10,094 bases of DNA from Clostridiaceae bacterium (GCA_012799845.1 JAAZKL010000307.1:1-10094); one strand, 5' to 3'. Shown: positions 1 through 7,377, counted from the first letter of the stretch. Numbers and translations: made by a program. The notes: a model not told the origin generated them from the sequence alone.

Positions 1-1923
1 ATGAAGGATGAGTTCGGCGGCGAGATGCCCAATGCAAGAGTGATGCTCACGAATGTATCGATACATGAAGCACTGGAGTACAAGGCGGAAATCGCCGCCG
101 CAGAAGGCGTGGCCGCTGTGACCTGGCTCGATGACGTAATCGGCCTTGACACGTTGAAAACGACTCCGGTCGAATTTCTTGACGCATCCATAGTAGAAAG
201 CTACTACAGGGACAACAACGCGCTGATGAGCCTTACGGTCGAGTCAGGCAGGGAGCAGACCGCAGTCAGGGCCATCTATGAAATAATCGGCGAAGAGAAT
301 GCGGCCGCGGGTCAGGCCGTCTCCATAGCAGAAGCACAGGCAATGTCGGTTTCAGAGGTGATCAACGCAATGGCGCTGCTGATCCCGATCGTACTGGTCA
401 TCCTGATCTTATCCACGACCTCATGGATAGAACCGTTATTCTTCCTGGTGACGATAGGCGCCGCGATCCTCATCAACATGGGAACGAACCTGGCATTCGG
501 CGAAGTATCATTTATCACGAGAACGGTAAGCCCGATCCTGCAGCTTGCGGTATCGATGGATTATACGATCTTTCTGCTCCACAGCTTCAACAGCCACAGG
601 CAGACTGTCGAACCGGAAAAAGCGATGAAGATCGCAATGAAGGAATCGCTCTCGACAGTGGCCGCCAGCGCCGCCACTACTATGATCGGCTTTGCAGCGC
701 TCATGTTCATGCGCTTCGGTATAGGTTCAGACCTGGGGCTCAATCTGCTCAAAGGCATAATATTCAGCTTCATTTCAGTTATGGTTTTACTTCCGGCAAT
801 AACACTGATATCATACAAGCTCATCGATAAAACAAGGCACAGGAAGCTGTTGCCGGATTTCAAAAAGGCAGGCGGCGTCCTGATGAAGATCAGGATACCT
901 TTCCTGTTACTGGCTGTCATTATTGCTGTTCCATGCTTCCTGGCTCAGTCTGAAACAAGCTTCTTGTACGGTACCAGCAATATAACCACGGTCACGAGAG
1001 TGGGAAAGGACACTGGATCGATCGAAGAGAAATTCGGCAGGCAAAACACGCTGGCGCTGCTTGTACCCAGGGGAGATACAGGCACTGAAGCCGAACTGTC
1101 GGACGCTCTCTCAAAACTGCCCAATGTAACAGGCGTCATATCGTATACGACAGCCGTGGGGGCCCAGATACCATCGGAATTCGTCCCGGAGGACGCACTG
1201 GAGCAGTTTTATTCCGAGCATTACGCACGGATAATCATCAACACGGATACGGAAGACGAAGGCACCGAGGCGTTCGATACCGTCCGCAGCGTATTGGATA
1301 CAGCGTCGGCATATTACGGCGAATACTGGCTCGCCGGCCAGAGCGCCTCCCTGTATGATATGAAAGATATAGTTTCAGTGGACAACCAGCGCGTCAACCT
1401 GATAGCGATCATTGGCATATTCCTCGTGCTGCTGGTAACATTCCGCTCCGTCAGCCTGCCGTTACTGCTGGTGTTCACCATCGAGACTGCGATATGGATC
1501 AACCTCTCATTCCCGTACTTCGCAGGACTCCCGCTGAACTTCGTCGGCTACCTGATCATAAGCACCGTACAGCTTGGGGCGACCGTGGACTATGCGATAC
1601 TGTTCACGAACACCTACCTGAGCAACAGAAAAGAACACCCAAAGAAGGATGCCATGCGCATCACGATCGGGGACAACCTGATAGCTGTCCTCATCTCGGC
1701 GGTCATCCTGGCAACCTCGGGGTTCACGCTGGCATATACGTCAAACAACCCCATCATAATCGAACTGGGCATACTTCTGGGCAGAGGCACGCTTTTATCC
1801 TTCGTAATGGTGGCCTGTGTACTCCCGGCACTGCTCGTACTGTTCGACGGGGTGATCCGGAAAACGACGCTCAACAATAGATTCCACGGTGTAAAAAAAG
1901 GAAAAGGAAGTGATATCGAATGA
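1..1923 (+). CDS. MMPL/RND-family membrane exporter, 5'-truncated by the window
   Basis: This encodes 640 residues of an RND-superfamily MMPL-type transporter, which would use the proton gradient to move lipids or other hydrophobic substrates across the membrane. The layout is duplicated. Residues 1-115 look like an extracellular porter domain and 120-275 a bundle of about five helices. A helix near 298-315 leads to a second extracellular domain (about 320-460), and a second bundle covers about 463-618. Each bundle has the Asp-Tyr pair expected of the proton relay: D187-Y188 (SMDYTIFLLHSF) and D530-Y531 (TVDYAILFTNTY). Related proteins begin with an extra helix of about 50-60 residues before the segment seen here, so the ATG at base 1 is probably an internal Met and the true start is upstream. 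The 3' end overlaps the next gene by ATGA. Family assignment is firm; the substrate is unknown. Confidence 0.9.
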   Translation: MKDEFGGEMPNARVMLTNVSIHEALEYKAEIAAAEGVAAVTWLDDVIGLDTLKTTPVEFLDASIVESYYRDNNALMSLTVESGREQTAVRAIYEIIGEENAAAGQAVSIAEAQAMSVSEVINAMALLIPIVLVILILSTTSWIEPLFFLVTIGAAILINMGTNLAFGEVSFITRTVSPILQLAVSMDYTIFLLHSFNSHRQTVEPEKAMKIAMKESLSTVAASAATTMIGFAALMFMRFGIGSDLGLNLLKGIIFSFISVMVLLPAITLISYKLIDKTRHRKLLPDFKKAGGVLMKIRIPFLLLAVIIAVPCFLAQSETSFLYGTSNITTVTRVGKDTGSIEEKFGRQNTLALLVPRGDTGTEAELSDALSKLPNVTGVISYTTAVGAQIPSEFVPEDALEQFYSEHYARIIINTDTEDEGTEAFDTVRSVLDTASAYYGEYWLAGQSASLYDMKDIVSVDNQRVNLIAIIGIFLVLLVTFRSVSLPLLLVFTIETAIWINLSFPYFAGLPLNFVGYLIISTVQLGATVDYAILFTNTYLSNRKEHPKKDAMRITIGDNLIAVLISAVILATSGFTLAYTSNNPIIIELGILLGRGTLLSFVMVACVLPALLVLFDGVIRKTTLNNRFHGVKKGKGSDIE

Positions 1924-3581
1924 AAAAAGCCATTTCCATACTTATGATACTGGCAATGCTGCTTACAACAGCTTCAGCTTCAATATCAGCAACAGGTTCA
2001 TCTGAAGACGCATCGGCTGCGAGCGCCGCAGCCGCGTCATCCGGAGATGCTTCAGCTTCATCGACAAGCGATGCTTCTTCCCCCAAGGAAGAAGCCGTTT
2101 ACGGCATACTCGAACACGATGGTTCTGTAAAGGACCTGTATGTCGTAAATATATTCAACAACGACGGCTCCATCACTGATTACGGCAGCTACTCCGAGGT
2201 CCGGAATCTGACCACTTCTGAAAAGCTGGTCAGTGACGGCGACAGGATCACAATAAATACCACTGCCAAAAAATTCTACTACCAGGGGACTCTTCAGAAG
2301 AAGGAACTGCCCTGGGAAATAGCCATAAAGTATTACCTGGACGACAAACAGGTATCGGCGGGCGAACTGGCAGGAAAGAGCGGCAGGCTGAAGATCGCCG
2401 TGTCGGTAAAACGGAACGACAAAGCAAACAGCAGATTTTTCGACAATTATGCACTGCAGATAGCGCTTACGCTGAACAGCAGGCTCTGTTCCGATATAGC
2501 GGCAGATGATGCGGTCATCGCCGAGGCAGGCGGCAAAAAACAGATCACCTGGACGGTATTGCCAGGGCAGGGCGCTGATGTTTCCGCAACAGCCAATGTG
2601 CATGATTTCGAAATGGATTCAGTTACAATAAACGGCATAAAGCTGGCTTTCGGGATAGAAACAGACACAGATATGTTCAGCGGTGAAATATCACAGCTCG
2701 CCGATGCTATAAAGGAACTGGACAGCGGTGCGGGTGAACTGCTGGACGGGCTCATTCAACTGTCGGACGGGATGCGTAAATACACAGAAGGTTTGAAAGC
2801 TTTCAACGACGGCATCGGGCAGCTTTCCGCCGGCGCCGGGCAACTTGATGCCGGAGCGTCAGCGCTGAGAGACGGACTGCAGCAACTGGCGGGGCAGAAC
2901 AGCCTGCTCATGGACGGCGCATATGCGATGCAGCTGGCAACATTCGATTCAGTCAATGCGCAATTGAAAGCTATGGATCCCCGGATGCCTGAACTCACAC
3001 CCGAGAATTACAATGAAGTGTTTTCACAGATCTCACAGATGCCCGGGCTTTCACAGATGCCTGGCATTCCGGACATGATCTCGGATGTGAAAAAGCAGCT
3101 TGACGGAGTCGTGCAGTTCACACAGGGGCTGAAAGCATATACGGACGGCGTGGCGCAGTTGGGAGCGGGAGCGGGAGAATTGGCCAGGGGCGCCGGAGAA
3201 TTCAGTTCCTCTGCCGTCATGATCGCGTCATCCTCAAATGAACTGTATAAAGCAGCGGTCGAGCTTGATTCCGGCATGAAGAAACTGCGTGAAGGTCTTG
3301 CGGCATATAAAGACGGAACGAAAAAACTGCGTGACGGCACATCAGGCATTGATTCGGAAATAGAGAAGAAGGTCGACGAATTGCTTGCCGGTATAATGGG
3401 TACAGATGAAAAACCTGCTTCTTTCGTATCGGACAAAAACACCAATGTTGCGGCAGTCCAGTTCGTACTCAGAACAGACCCGATAAGTACACCGAAAGCC
3501 GAGAAGGCTGCCGTCCAGGAGCCTGCAGAGCTCACATTCTGGCAGAAGCTGCTGAAGCTGTTCGGGCTGTACCGCGGATGA
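1920..3581 (+). CDS. secreted xxxLxxG heptad-repeat protein, partner of the MMPL exporter
   Basis: This 553-residue exported protein starts with a signal peptide (KK then a hydrophobic core to about residue 20, with ASA/ISA cleavage candidates). An Ala/Ser/Asp-rich low-complexity linker covers about 25-55. A conserved, probably beta-rich domain follows (about 57-250). Two blocks of heptads have Leu and Gly at fixed spacing (about 256-325 and 393-475; for example LDSGAGELLDGL, LREGLAAYKDG). A motif SFVSDKNTNV at 501-510 precedes an amphipathic C-terminus (FWQKLLKLFGLYRG). Similar heptads occur in YhgE/Pip-type proteins, and such genes are often found beside MMPL genes in Clostridia. The start is supported by AAGGAAG nine bases upstream and by the ATGA overlap with the exporter, which suggests translational coupling. 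No C-terminal membrane anchor is evident. The role is not established; a coiled-coil envelope adaptor or substrate-handling partner is an inference. Confidence 0.85.
   Translation: MKKAISILMILAMLLTTASASISATGSSEDASAASAAAASSGDASASSTSDASSPKEEAVYGILEHDGSVKDLYVVNIFNNDGSITDYGSYSEVRNLTTSEKLVSDGDRITINTTAKKFYYQGTLQKKELPWEIAIKYYLDDKQVSAGELAGKSGRLKIAVSVKRNDKANSRFFDNYALQIALTLNSRLCSDIAADDAVIAEAGGKKQITWTVLPGQGADVSATANVHDFEMDSVTINGIKLAFGIETDTDMFSGEISQLADAIKELDSGAGELLDGLIQLSDGMRKYTEGLKAFNDGIGQLSAGAGQLDAGASALRDGLQQLAGQNSLLMDGAYAMQLATFDSVNAQLKAMDPRMPELTPENYNEVFSQISQMPGLSQMPGIPDMISDVKKQLDGVVQFTQGLKAYTDGVAQLGAGAGELARGAGEFSSSAVMIASSSNELYKAAVELDSGMKKLREGLAAYKDGTKKLRDGTSGIDSEIEKKVDELLAGIMGTDEKPASFVSDKNTNVAAVQFVLRTDPISTPKAEKAAVQEPAELTFWQKLLKLFGLYRG
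3033..3064 (+). repeat. short 18-bp in-gene repeat (SQMPG motif)
   Basis: A 14-base word is repeated at 3033-3046 and 3051-3064 with one mismatch, with a period of 18 bases (six codons). It encodes SQMPGL then SQMPGI, between the two heptad blocks of the secreted protein. A third degenerate S-Q-I precedes it. This is probably a small local duplication in the linker between the coiled-coil blocks. Confidence 0.6.
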
Positions 3582-3599
3582 TATGTTCCGACAATAAAT

Positions 3600-3633
3600 A
3601 AACTCCGCTTCGGACCATACCGGGGCGGAGTTT
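3600..3633 (+). terminator. hairpin terminator between convergent operons, probably bidirectional
   Basis: The left arm (3600-3613) pairs with the right arm (3620-3633) around a six-base loop. The result is a 14-bp stem including two G-U wobbles, followed on the + strand by TTTTGTTTTCTGTTT. It lies 19 bases after the stop of the heptad-protein gene, as expected for a Rho-independent terminator. Read on the - strand, the outer nine pairs remain but the two wobbles become A-C mismatches. The trailing run is then TTTATTTATT, so it may also end the antiporter operon, less efficiently. Confidence 0.85.
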
Positions 3634-3667
3634 TGTTTTCTGTTTCAGTTGAAAAGCAGAGCCATGA

Positions 3668-5602
3668 TCAGAGAAAATCGGGATGGACAGCGATATACCA
3701 AATAATCAGAAAAGCCAGTATCACAAACAGAAGCGCCGCATCGGCACTGATCCCGCTGATCGTAACCCTGCCTACAGTACCGCTTCTGTTCCGGTCAAAC
3801 TTTTTCACGATCGAGTAGAGTTTGTCCCTCAGCGCACTGCCTGACTCATGCGCATTATCAGCCAGTACATGGTATTCCCTGGCTCCTTCGTCCATCAACA
3901 GCAGAATACCTTTTGCCGCAATTTTCCCCAAGCCTTCTTCCGTCAGCCACACAGGAGGCTTCCAGTGGAAGATGCCGGATTTGAGTCCCGCAAAGCAAAC
4001 CAATACGCCGGCGAGCAGAGTGATCACCATGCTGATCATATCGCCGGCAGCCCAGAACGAGAAGCCTCCATGGTTCAATGACACAGGGACCGCCAGGCCG
4101 GCTGCGGATCGACCCGCGCCTGAGGCATATACAGCCGGTATTACCACCTTTTCAGCGAAGTATTCAGGAGAAGTACCGATGATCACCATGGCAGCGGCCA
4201 GCAAGCCGATCGCTGCCTGCATCCACAACAGCGCTCTGTCAGCCCCCGGAGTACCAGGGGATTTCCTGGCAGCAGACAAGTTTCCGGTAACGGCCGGGTT
4301 TTCGGCAGACAACGAGCCCTTGGCGTCTGATCCGGGTTTTCTGATGAATATCAGGTAATACAGCTTGGCAAAGGATGCCGCCGTACCTACGCCGGTCAGC
4401 ACGAACAGCCGCTCCGCCCACACCAGCCATGGGGAACCGGTTTCAGCAGCCATCCCGGCAGCGTGGTGCAGCAGCGTCTTGCTGGCATAGCCGTTTAGCC
4501 CCGGCGCGCCTGTGATGCCAAGAACAGCGACAAGCATCAGCACCGCCGTCGCCGGGAAACGGCGCCAGAGGCCTCCAAGCCTGTAAAGGTTCGTCTCCTG
4601 TGTTCTGGTATATATTATACCGACTCCAAGGAACAGGGCAGCCTTGAACAAAGCGTGATTTATTACATGGTATACGGCGCCGGCGACGGCTGTATAGCCG
4701 TCCGTTCCAAGACAGAGACCGATACCCAGTCCGAATATTATATAACCCATCTGGCTTATGCTGTGGTATGCCAGAAGCCGTTTTGCATTACTTTGCAGCA
4801 AAGCCGACACGACACCGGCCAGCATCGCACAGATACCTGCGGCTGTGAGGACAGGTCCGAGCCAGGCTGCACCGATTCCCGCATCCCGGCGCCATCCGAC
4901 AAATCCGCCCACCCGTATCAGTCCATAGGCTCCGACTTTAATAAGCAGGCCTGAAAGGAGCGCGCTGGCAGGAGTCGGCGCGGCGCTGTGAGCGTGCGGC
5001 AGCCATATATGAAGCGGTACGACACCCGCCTTGATACCAAATCCCAATATGAACAAAACGATGCCCAAACTGAACAAGCGAGGATCAGCAGGCACGACCG
5101 GGCTTTTTCCGATAGCCGGAAGTGAGCCTGTTGCCTCACCGGTCATCACGATCCCCAGGGTCACCAGAAAACCGGCCGCAAGGCTGAAGAACAGATAAAG
5201 GTATCCGGACCTGACCGACTTACGGTCCCAACGGTGGATGACCCAGAAATATGATGCAATGGTCATCAGTTCGAAAAAGAGCAGCATGGTCAGCATATCG
5301 CCAGCCAGAAAAATGCCCATGACTGCTGTCAGTGTCAGCATCGTCCATACATCGAAGCTTTCCGGCCTTTCTTCATGCTTCATGTACCCCGGCGTATATA
5401 TCGATACGGCAAACCATACAAAGGCAGCCAACACTGTAAACACAGCAGATATGGCATCAGCATGGAATGTCGGTCTGTATGGCCCGGGAAAAGGTATCGC
5501 GAATTCAACGGAGCCTCCGTCAAAACCGGCGATTTCACTGCCCGAACCGGCAGGATCGCCGCCAAATACACTTTTAAGCAAAAGGCAACCCAAAACGAGC
5601 AC
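3668..5602 (-). CDS. third proton-conducting antiporter subunit (D3, NuoL/HyfB/MrpD-like), N-terminus severed by TAG
   Basis: This is the longest intact piece (644 residues from a GTG) of a large membrane subunit of the complex I/Mrp antiporter family, which moves protons or Na+ through two half-channels. Visible elements, numbered in this piece: a helix with the key Glu (E111, LLFFELMTIASY); K191 in GFGIKAGVVPLHIWLP, then HAHSAAPTPASALLSG; K222 in the next helix; the NAKRLLAYHSISQMGY segment; H312, H316 and K320 (YHVINHALFK); and K375. After about residue 415 it has a hydrophilic loop (429-456), more helices, an amphipathic stretch (about 555-605) and a final helix (about 618-638). The GTG at 5602 lies inside a transmembrane helix and has only a weak AGG upstream, so it is probably not the natural start. 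The frame continues upstream through a TAG at 5609-5611 to a well-supported start at 5746. Restored length would be 692 codons. Last gene of the operon. Family is certain; functional state is doubtful. Confidence 0.85.
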   Translation of the reverse strand: MLVLGCLLLKSVFGGDPAGSGSEIAGFDGGSVEFAIPFPGPYRPTFHADAISAVFTVLAAFVWFAVSIYTPGYMKHEERPESFDVWTMLTLTAVMGIFLAGDMLTMLLFFELMTIASYFWVIHRWDRKSVRSGYLYLFFSLAAGFLVTLGIVMTGEATGSLPAIGKSPVVPADPRLFSLGIVLFILGFGIKAGVVPLHIWLPHAHSAAPTPASALLSGLLIKVGAYGLIRVGGFVGWRRDAGIGAAWLGPVLTAAGICAMLAGVVSALLQSNAKRLLAYHSISQMGYIIFGLGIGLCLGTDGYTAVAGAVYHVINHALFKAALFLGVGIIYTRTQETNLYRLGGLWRRFPATAVLMLVAVLGITGAPGLNGYASKTLLHHAAGMAAETGSPWLVWAERLFVLTGVGTAASFAKLYYLIFIRKPGSDAKGSLSAENPAVTGNLSAARKSPGTPGADRALLWMQAAIGLLAAAMVIIGTSPEYFAEKVVIPAVYASGAGRSAAGLAVPVSLNHGGFSFWAAGDMISMVITLLAGVLVCFAGLKSGIFHWKPPVWLTEEGLGKIAAKGILLLMDEGAREYHVLADNAHESGSALRDKLYSIVKKFDRNRSGTVGRVTISGISADAALLFVILAFLIIWYIAVHPDFL

Positions 5603-5608
5603 GACTGC

Positions 5609-5746
5609 CTACACAACAGCCGGTATATACTTTTTCACATTGCGTATAAAATTTCCGCTCCCTTTCCGCATAAGGCTTCCGCTCCGCATAAGGAGCAGAA
5701 CGGAGGCTCCCAGCAAAGGAACGGCCAGGATCATAACGATCAGCAC
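5609..5746 (-). pseudogene. severed N-terminal segment of D3 (45 codons, then in-frame TAG)
   Basis: Starting at a GTG (5744-5746), 45 codons encode a first transmembrane helix (LIVMILAVPLLGASVLLL), a basic loop (MRKGSGNFIRNVKK) and the first half of a second helix (YIPAVV). A TAG follows at 5609-5611. The same frame then continues AVVLVLGCLLL without a shift, completing the second helix and joining the large subunit. The upstream piece has the hydrophobic-basic-hydrophobic plan expected at the start of NuoL/MrpD-type subunits. So this is one gene interrupted by a nonsense codon, not two genes. Possible explanations are a real mutation (for example from TGG or CAG), a sequencing error, suppression, or reinitiation at the GTG at 5602. 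The sequence alone does not decide. Confidence 0.75.
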
Positions 5747-5752
5747 AGTTTT

Positions 5753-5759
5753 ACCTCCC
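5753..5759 (-). promoter_or_regulatory. ribosome-binding site that sets the D3 start
   Basis: GGGAGGT on the - strand lies six bases before the GTG at 5746. This is ideal spacing and points to that GTG rather than the in-frame ATGs at 5761 and 5800. Neither of those ATGs has a recognisable Shine-Dalgarno sequence. Confidence 0.75.
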
Positions 5760-5862
5760 ATCAAGCAAATCCATCGCCGCTCAGCATCTAGCAAATCCAT
5801 CGCCGCTTACACTCAAGCAGGCACATCTCAGTTTATCATCAGGCGAACATATTTCAGCTTAC
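5759..5862 (-). repeat. degenerate 26-bp tandem repeat, four units
   Basis: Four consecutive 26-base units are visible: 5759-5784, 5785-5810, 5811-5836 and 5837-5862. The two nearest the D3 start share an exact 18-base word (5764-5781 and 5790-5807). The outer two agree with them at about 17 of 26 positions by eye. On the transcribed - strand each unit ends in GATG or GAGT, with a TGC/CGC core before it. The period is not a multiple of three and frames are broken by stops, so this looks non-coding. It fills the leader between D2 and D3 and ends exactly where the D3 ribosome-binding site begins. Function is unknown. I see no convincing promoter in this gap. Confidence 0.65.
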
Positions 5863-5881
5863 CATCAACTTCTGTCTTCCT

Positions 5882-5910
5882 TCACCGGAAAGCCACAGCT
5901 TTTCCTCCCG
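5882..5910 (-). other. orphan ribosome-binding site with a four-codon ORF after D2
   Basis: Directly after the TAA of D2, the - strand has GGGAGG (5904-5909), then seven bases later a GTG (5894-5896), followed by GCT TTC CGG and TGA (5882-5884). The site is as strong as those used by real genes here but leads only to a four-codon frame. That frame is in phase with D3, although further stops intervene. It could be the remnant of an old gene start, a minimal leader peptide, or chance. Confidence 0.4.
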
Positions 5911-7356
5911 TTACCTGAAAAACCAGTCAGTCACGGCCTCGGCCCCCGGCCATACGATACCCGGCACTAATCCGGTCACAACCGCGATCACGACCAGGAG
6001 TGCAGTCGGAGCAAACATCCACACTGTCCTGGTGTCTTTCTCTCTGCAGGACTGTATTTTATCGCCGCGAAAAGCCTCCACGGCAACAGGTATGAAGCAT
6101 GCTGCGTTGATGAGTCCACTGACTGCAAGCACCACGGCGAACGGCCACATGCCGCCCGCCACGCTGCCTTTCATAAGATAATACTTGCCCCAGAAAGTAC
6201 TCATCGGCAGCATACCGACCATTCCCAAAGCCGCGGCTGTAAAGGCGGCCATCGTCCAGGGGAGCTCCCGGCCGACTCCTTTCATCCTGCTGATCCTGGT
6301 TTCACCGGTCTGCTCGGCTATTATCCCGGCACAAAAAAACAGGGTCATTTTCATAAAAGGATAGGTTATCATCTGCATCATGGCTCCGGCCAGTCCCCAC
6401 GGCTCCAGCGTAAAGGCTCCCAGCAGGATGTACGAAAGATGGCTGACAGTCTGATAAGCCAGCCTGCGCTTCAAAACGTCCTGCCGCAGGGCAACGATAA
6501 CTCCGGCCAATATCGAGAAAGCCGCGACCCACGGAAGTATCGGGCTGATGCTCATTTGTCCGGCAAGCTCGTGCCCGAAAACAGAATAAACGACCCTAAT
6601 GACTCCAAACACACCCGCATAGACCACCGCCACCGCATGCAGCAGAGCGCTGACCGGTGTCGGAGCGACCATGGCTGAAGGCAGCCAGCGATGCAGCGGC
6701 ATAATCGCCGCCTTGACACCGAACCCGACGATGAACATCACCAGCAGCCAGCCCATCACAGGGGTTTCGACGCCAGCAAGGACAGGTCCTTCTATGAAAT
6801 CCGGATTCCCGGCGAATCTGTATGTGATTATTATCGCAATAAGGATCGCACCAGCACCGGAAAGGTTATACATGATATATTTCGTACCGGCACGCGCCGC
6901 TTCAGGACTGCGTTCATGGATCACCAGCGGGTAGGTGGCAAGGGTAAGCAGTTCATAGAATAAATACAGGGTTATCAGGTTCCCTGCAAAAGCTACTCCA
7001 ACAGTTGCGCTCAGAGAGATCAGGAAAAACGCGTAATAAATGCGCTGTCTTTTCTTCTCGGCCATATAGCCGAAAGAATATACTGTTGCAAAAAGCCACA
7101 GCGTAGAAGCTATAAGGCCGAAAACCGCTCCCAGAGGGTCAGGGTCAAAACTCCACGCCAGTTCCCCGAATTCGAAGCCGATCCTGACGCTTTTTCCGGC
7201 AAACACCGATAAAGCCGTCAGCCAACTGAAAACTGCGCCGGATGCGGCAAACAGCAGCGTTATTATACTGCGGAGACGGCGACTGCCCTTTGGGGTCAGG
7301 AAAACTATCAGACCACCGGCTGCGCCGCTCAAAATAGCCAGTAAAGCGTAAAGCAT
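5911..7356 (-). CDS. second proton-conducting antiporter subunit (D2, NuoL/MrpA-N/MrpD-like)
   Basis: This 481-residue polytopic protein (about 14 helices) belongs to the family of MrpA/MrpD and NuoL/M/N and probably forms one ion channel of the complex. Visible elements: the channel Glu E135 (LYLFYELLTLATY); K215 in GFGVKAAIMPLHRWLP; APTPVSALLHAVAVV; VLKRRLAYQTVSHLSY; and K391 in the late WGKYYLM element. Unlike its siblings, it has Tyr at 246, where MrpA-type proteins usually carry Lys. It also has Gln328 and Tyr332 at the two positions that are His in D3 (MQMITYPFMK). Start: ATG 7356 lies eight bases after GGGGGAG (7365-7371). A TTG at 7362 is only two bases from that site and is unlikely. 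It follows D1 by 21 bases, with the same frame open across the gap. Ends TAA. Confidence 0.88.
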   Translation of the reverse strand: MLYALLAILSGAAGGLIVFLTPKGSRRLRSIITLLFAASGAVFSWLTALSVFAGKSVRIGFEFGELAWSFDPDPLGAVFGLIASTLWLFATVYSFGYMAEKKRQRIYYAFFLISLSATVGVAFAGNLITLYLFYELLTLATYPLVIHERSPEAARAGTKYIMYNLSGAGAILIAIIITYRFAGNPDFIEGPVLAGVETPVMGWLLVMFIVGFGVKAAIMPLHRWLPSAMVAPTPVSALLHAVAVVYAGVFGVIRVVYSVFGHELAGQMSISPILPWVAAFSILAGVIVALRQDVLKRRLAYQTVSHLSYILLGAFTLEPWGLAGAMMQMITYPFMKMTLFFCAGIIAEQTGETRISRMKGVGRELPWTMAAFTAAALGMVGMLPMSTFWGKYYLMKGSVAGGMWPFAVVLAVSGLINAACFIPVAVEAFRGDKIQSCREKDTRTVWMFAPTALLVVIAVVTGLVPGIVWPGAEAVTDWFFR

Positions 7357-7364
7357 CAGCAAAT

Positions 7365-7371
7365 CTCCCCC
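7365..7371 (-). promoter_or_regulatory. ribosome-binding site for D2
   Basis: GGGGGAG on the - strand is centred eight bases before ATG 7356. It decides against the nearer TTG at 7362 and shows that D2 can be initiated on its own rather than only by readthrough from D1. Confidence 0.7.
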
Positions 7372-7377
7372 TTTGTC

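Noticed and set aside
2058..2603. 181-codon frame on the - strand inside the heptad-protein gene
   Set aside because: It is antisense to a well-supported secreted protein and has no recognisable motif or ribosome-binding site.
5609..5611. TAG read as pyrrolysine
   Set aside because: The site is inside a hydrophobic helix, the family has no known pyrrolysine, and TAG also ends D1. Kept only as a point to check, not as a claim.
5759..5800. D3 start at ATG 5761 or ATG 5800
   Set aside because: Both lie within the non-coding repeat and lack a Shine-Dalgarno sequence; GGGAGGT points to GTG 5746.
5759..5862. CRISPR array
   Set aside because: The units are directly adjacent with no unique spacers and are degenerate; no cas gene is present.
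5747..5910. Promoter in the D2-D3 gap on the - strand
   Set aside because: A TTGATG and a TAGAT-like element occur, but not at suitable spacing to each other; nothing convincing.
5238..5918. Open frame of 226 codons on the + strand opposite D3 and the D2-D3 gap
   Set aside because: It lies antisense to a clear membrane-protein gene, has no family sense and low-complexity Ser/Thr/Pro composition typical of a shadow frame.
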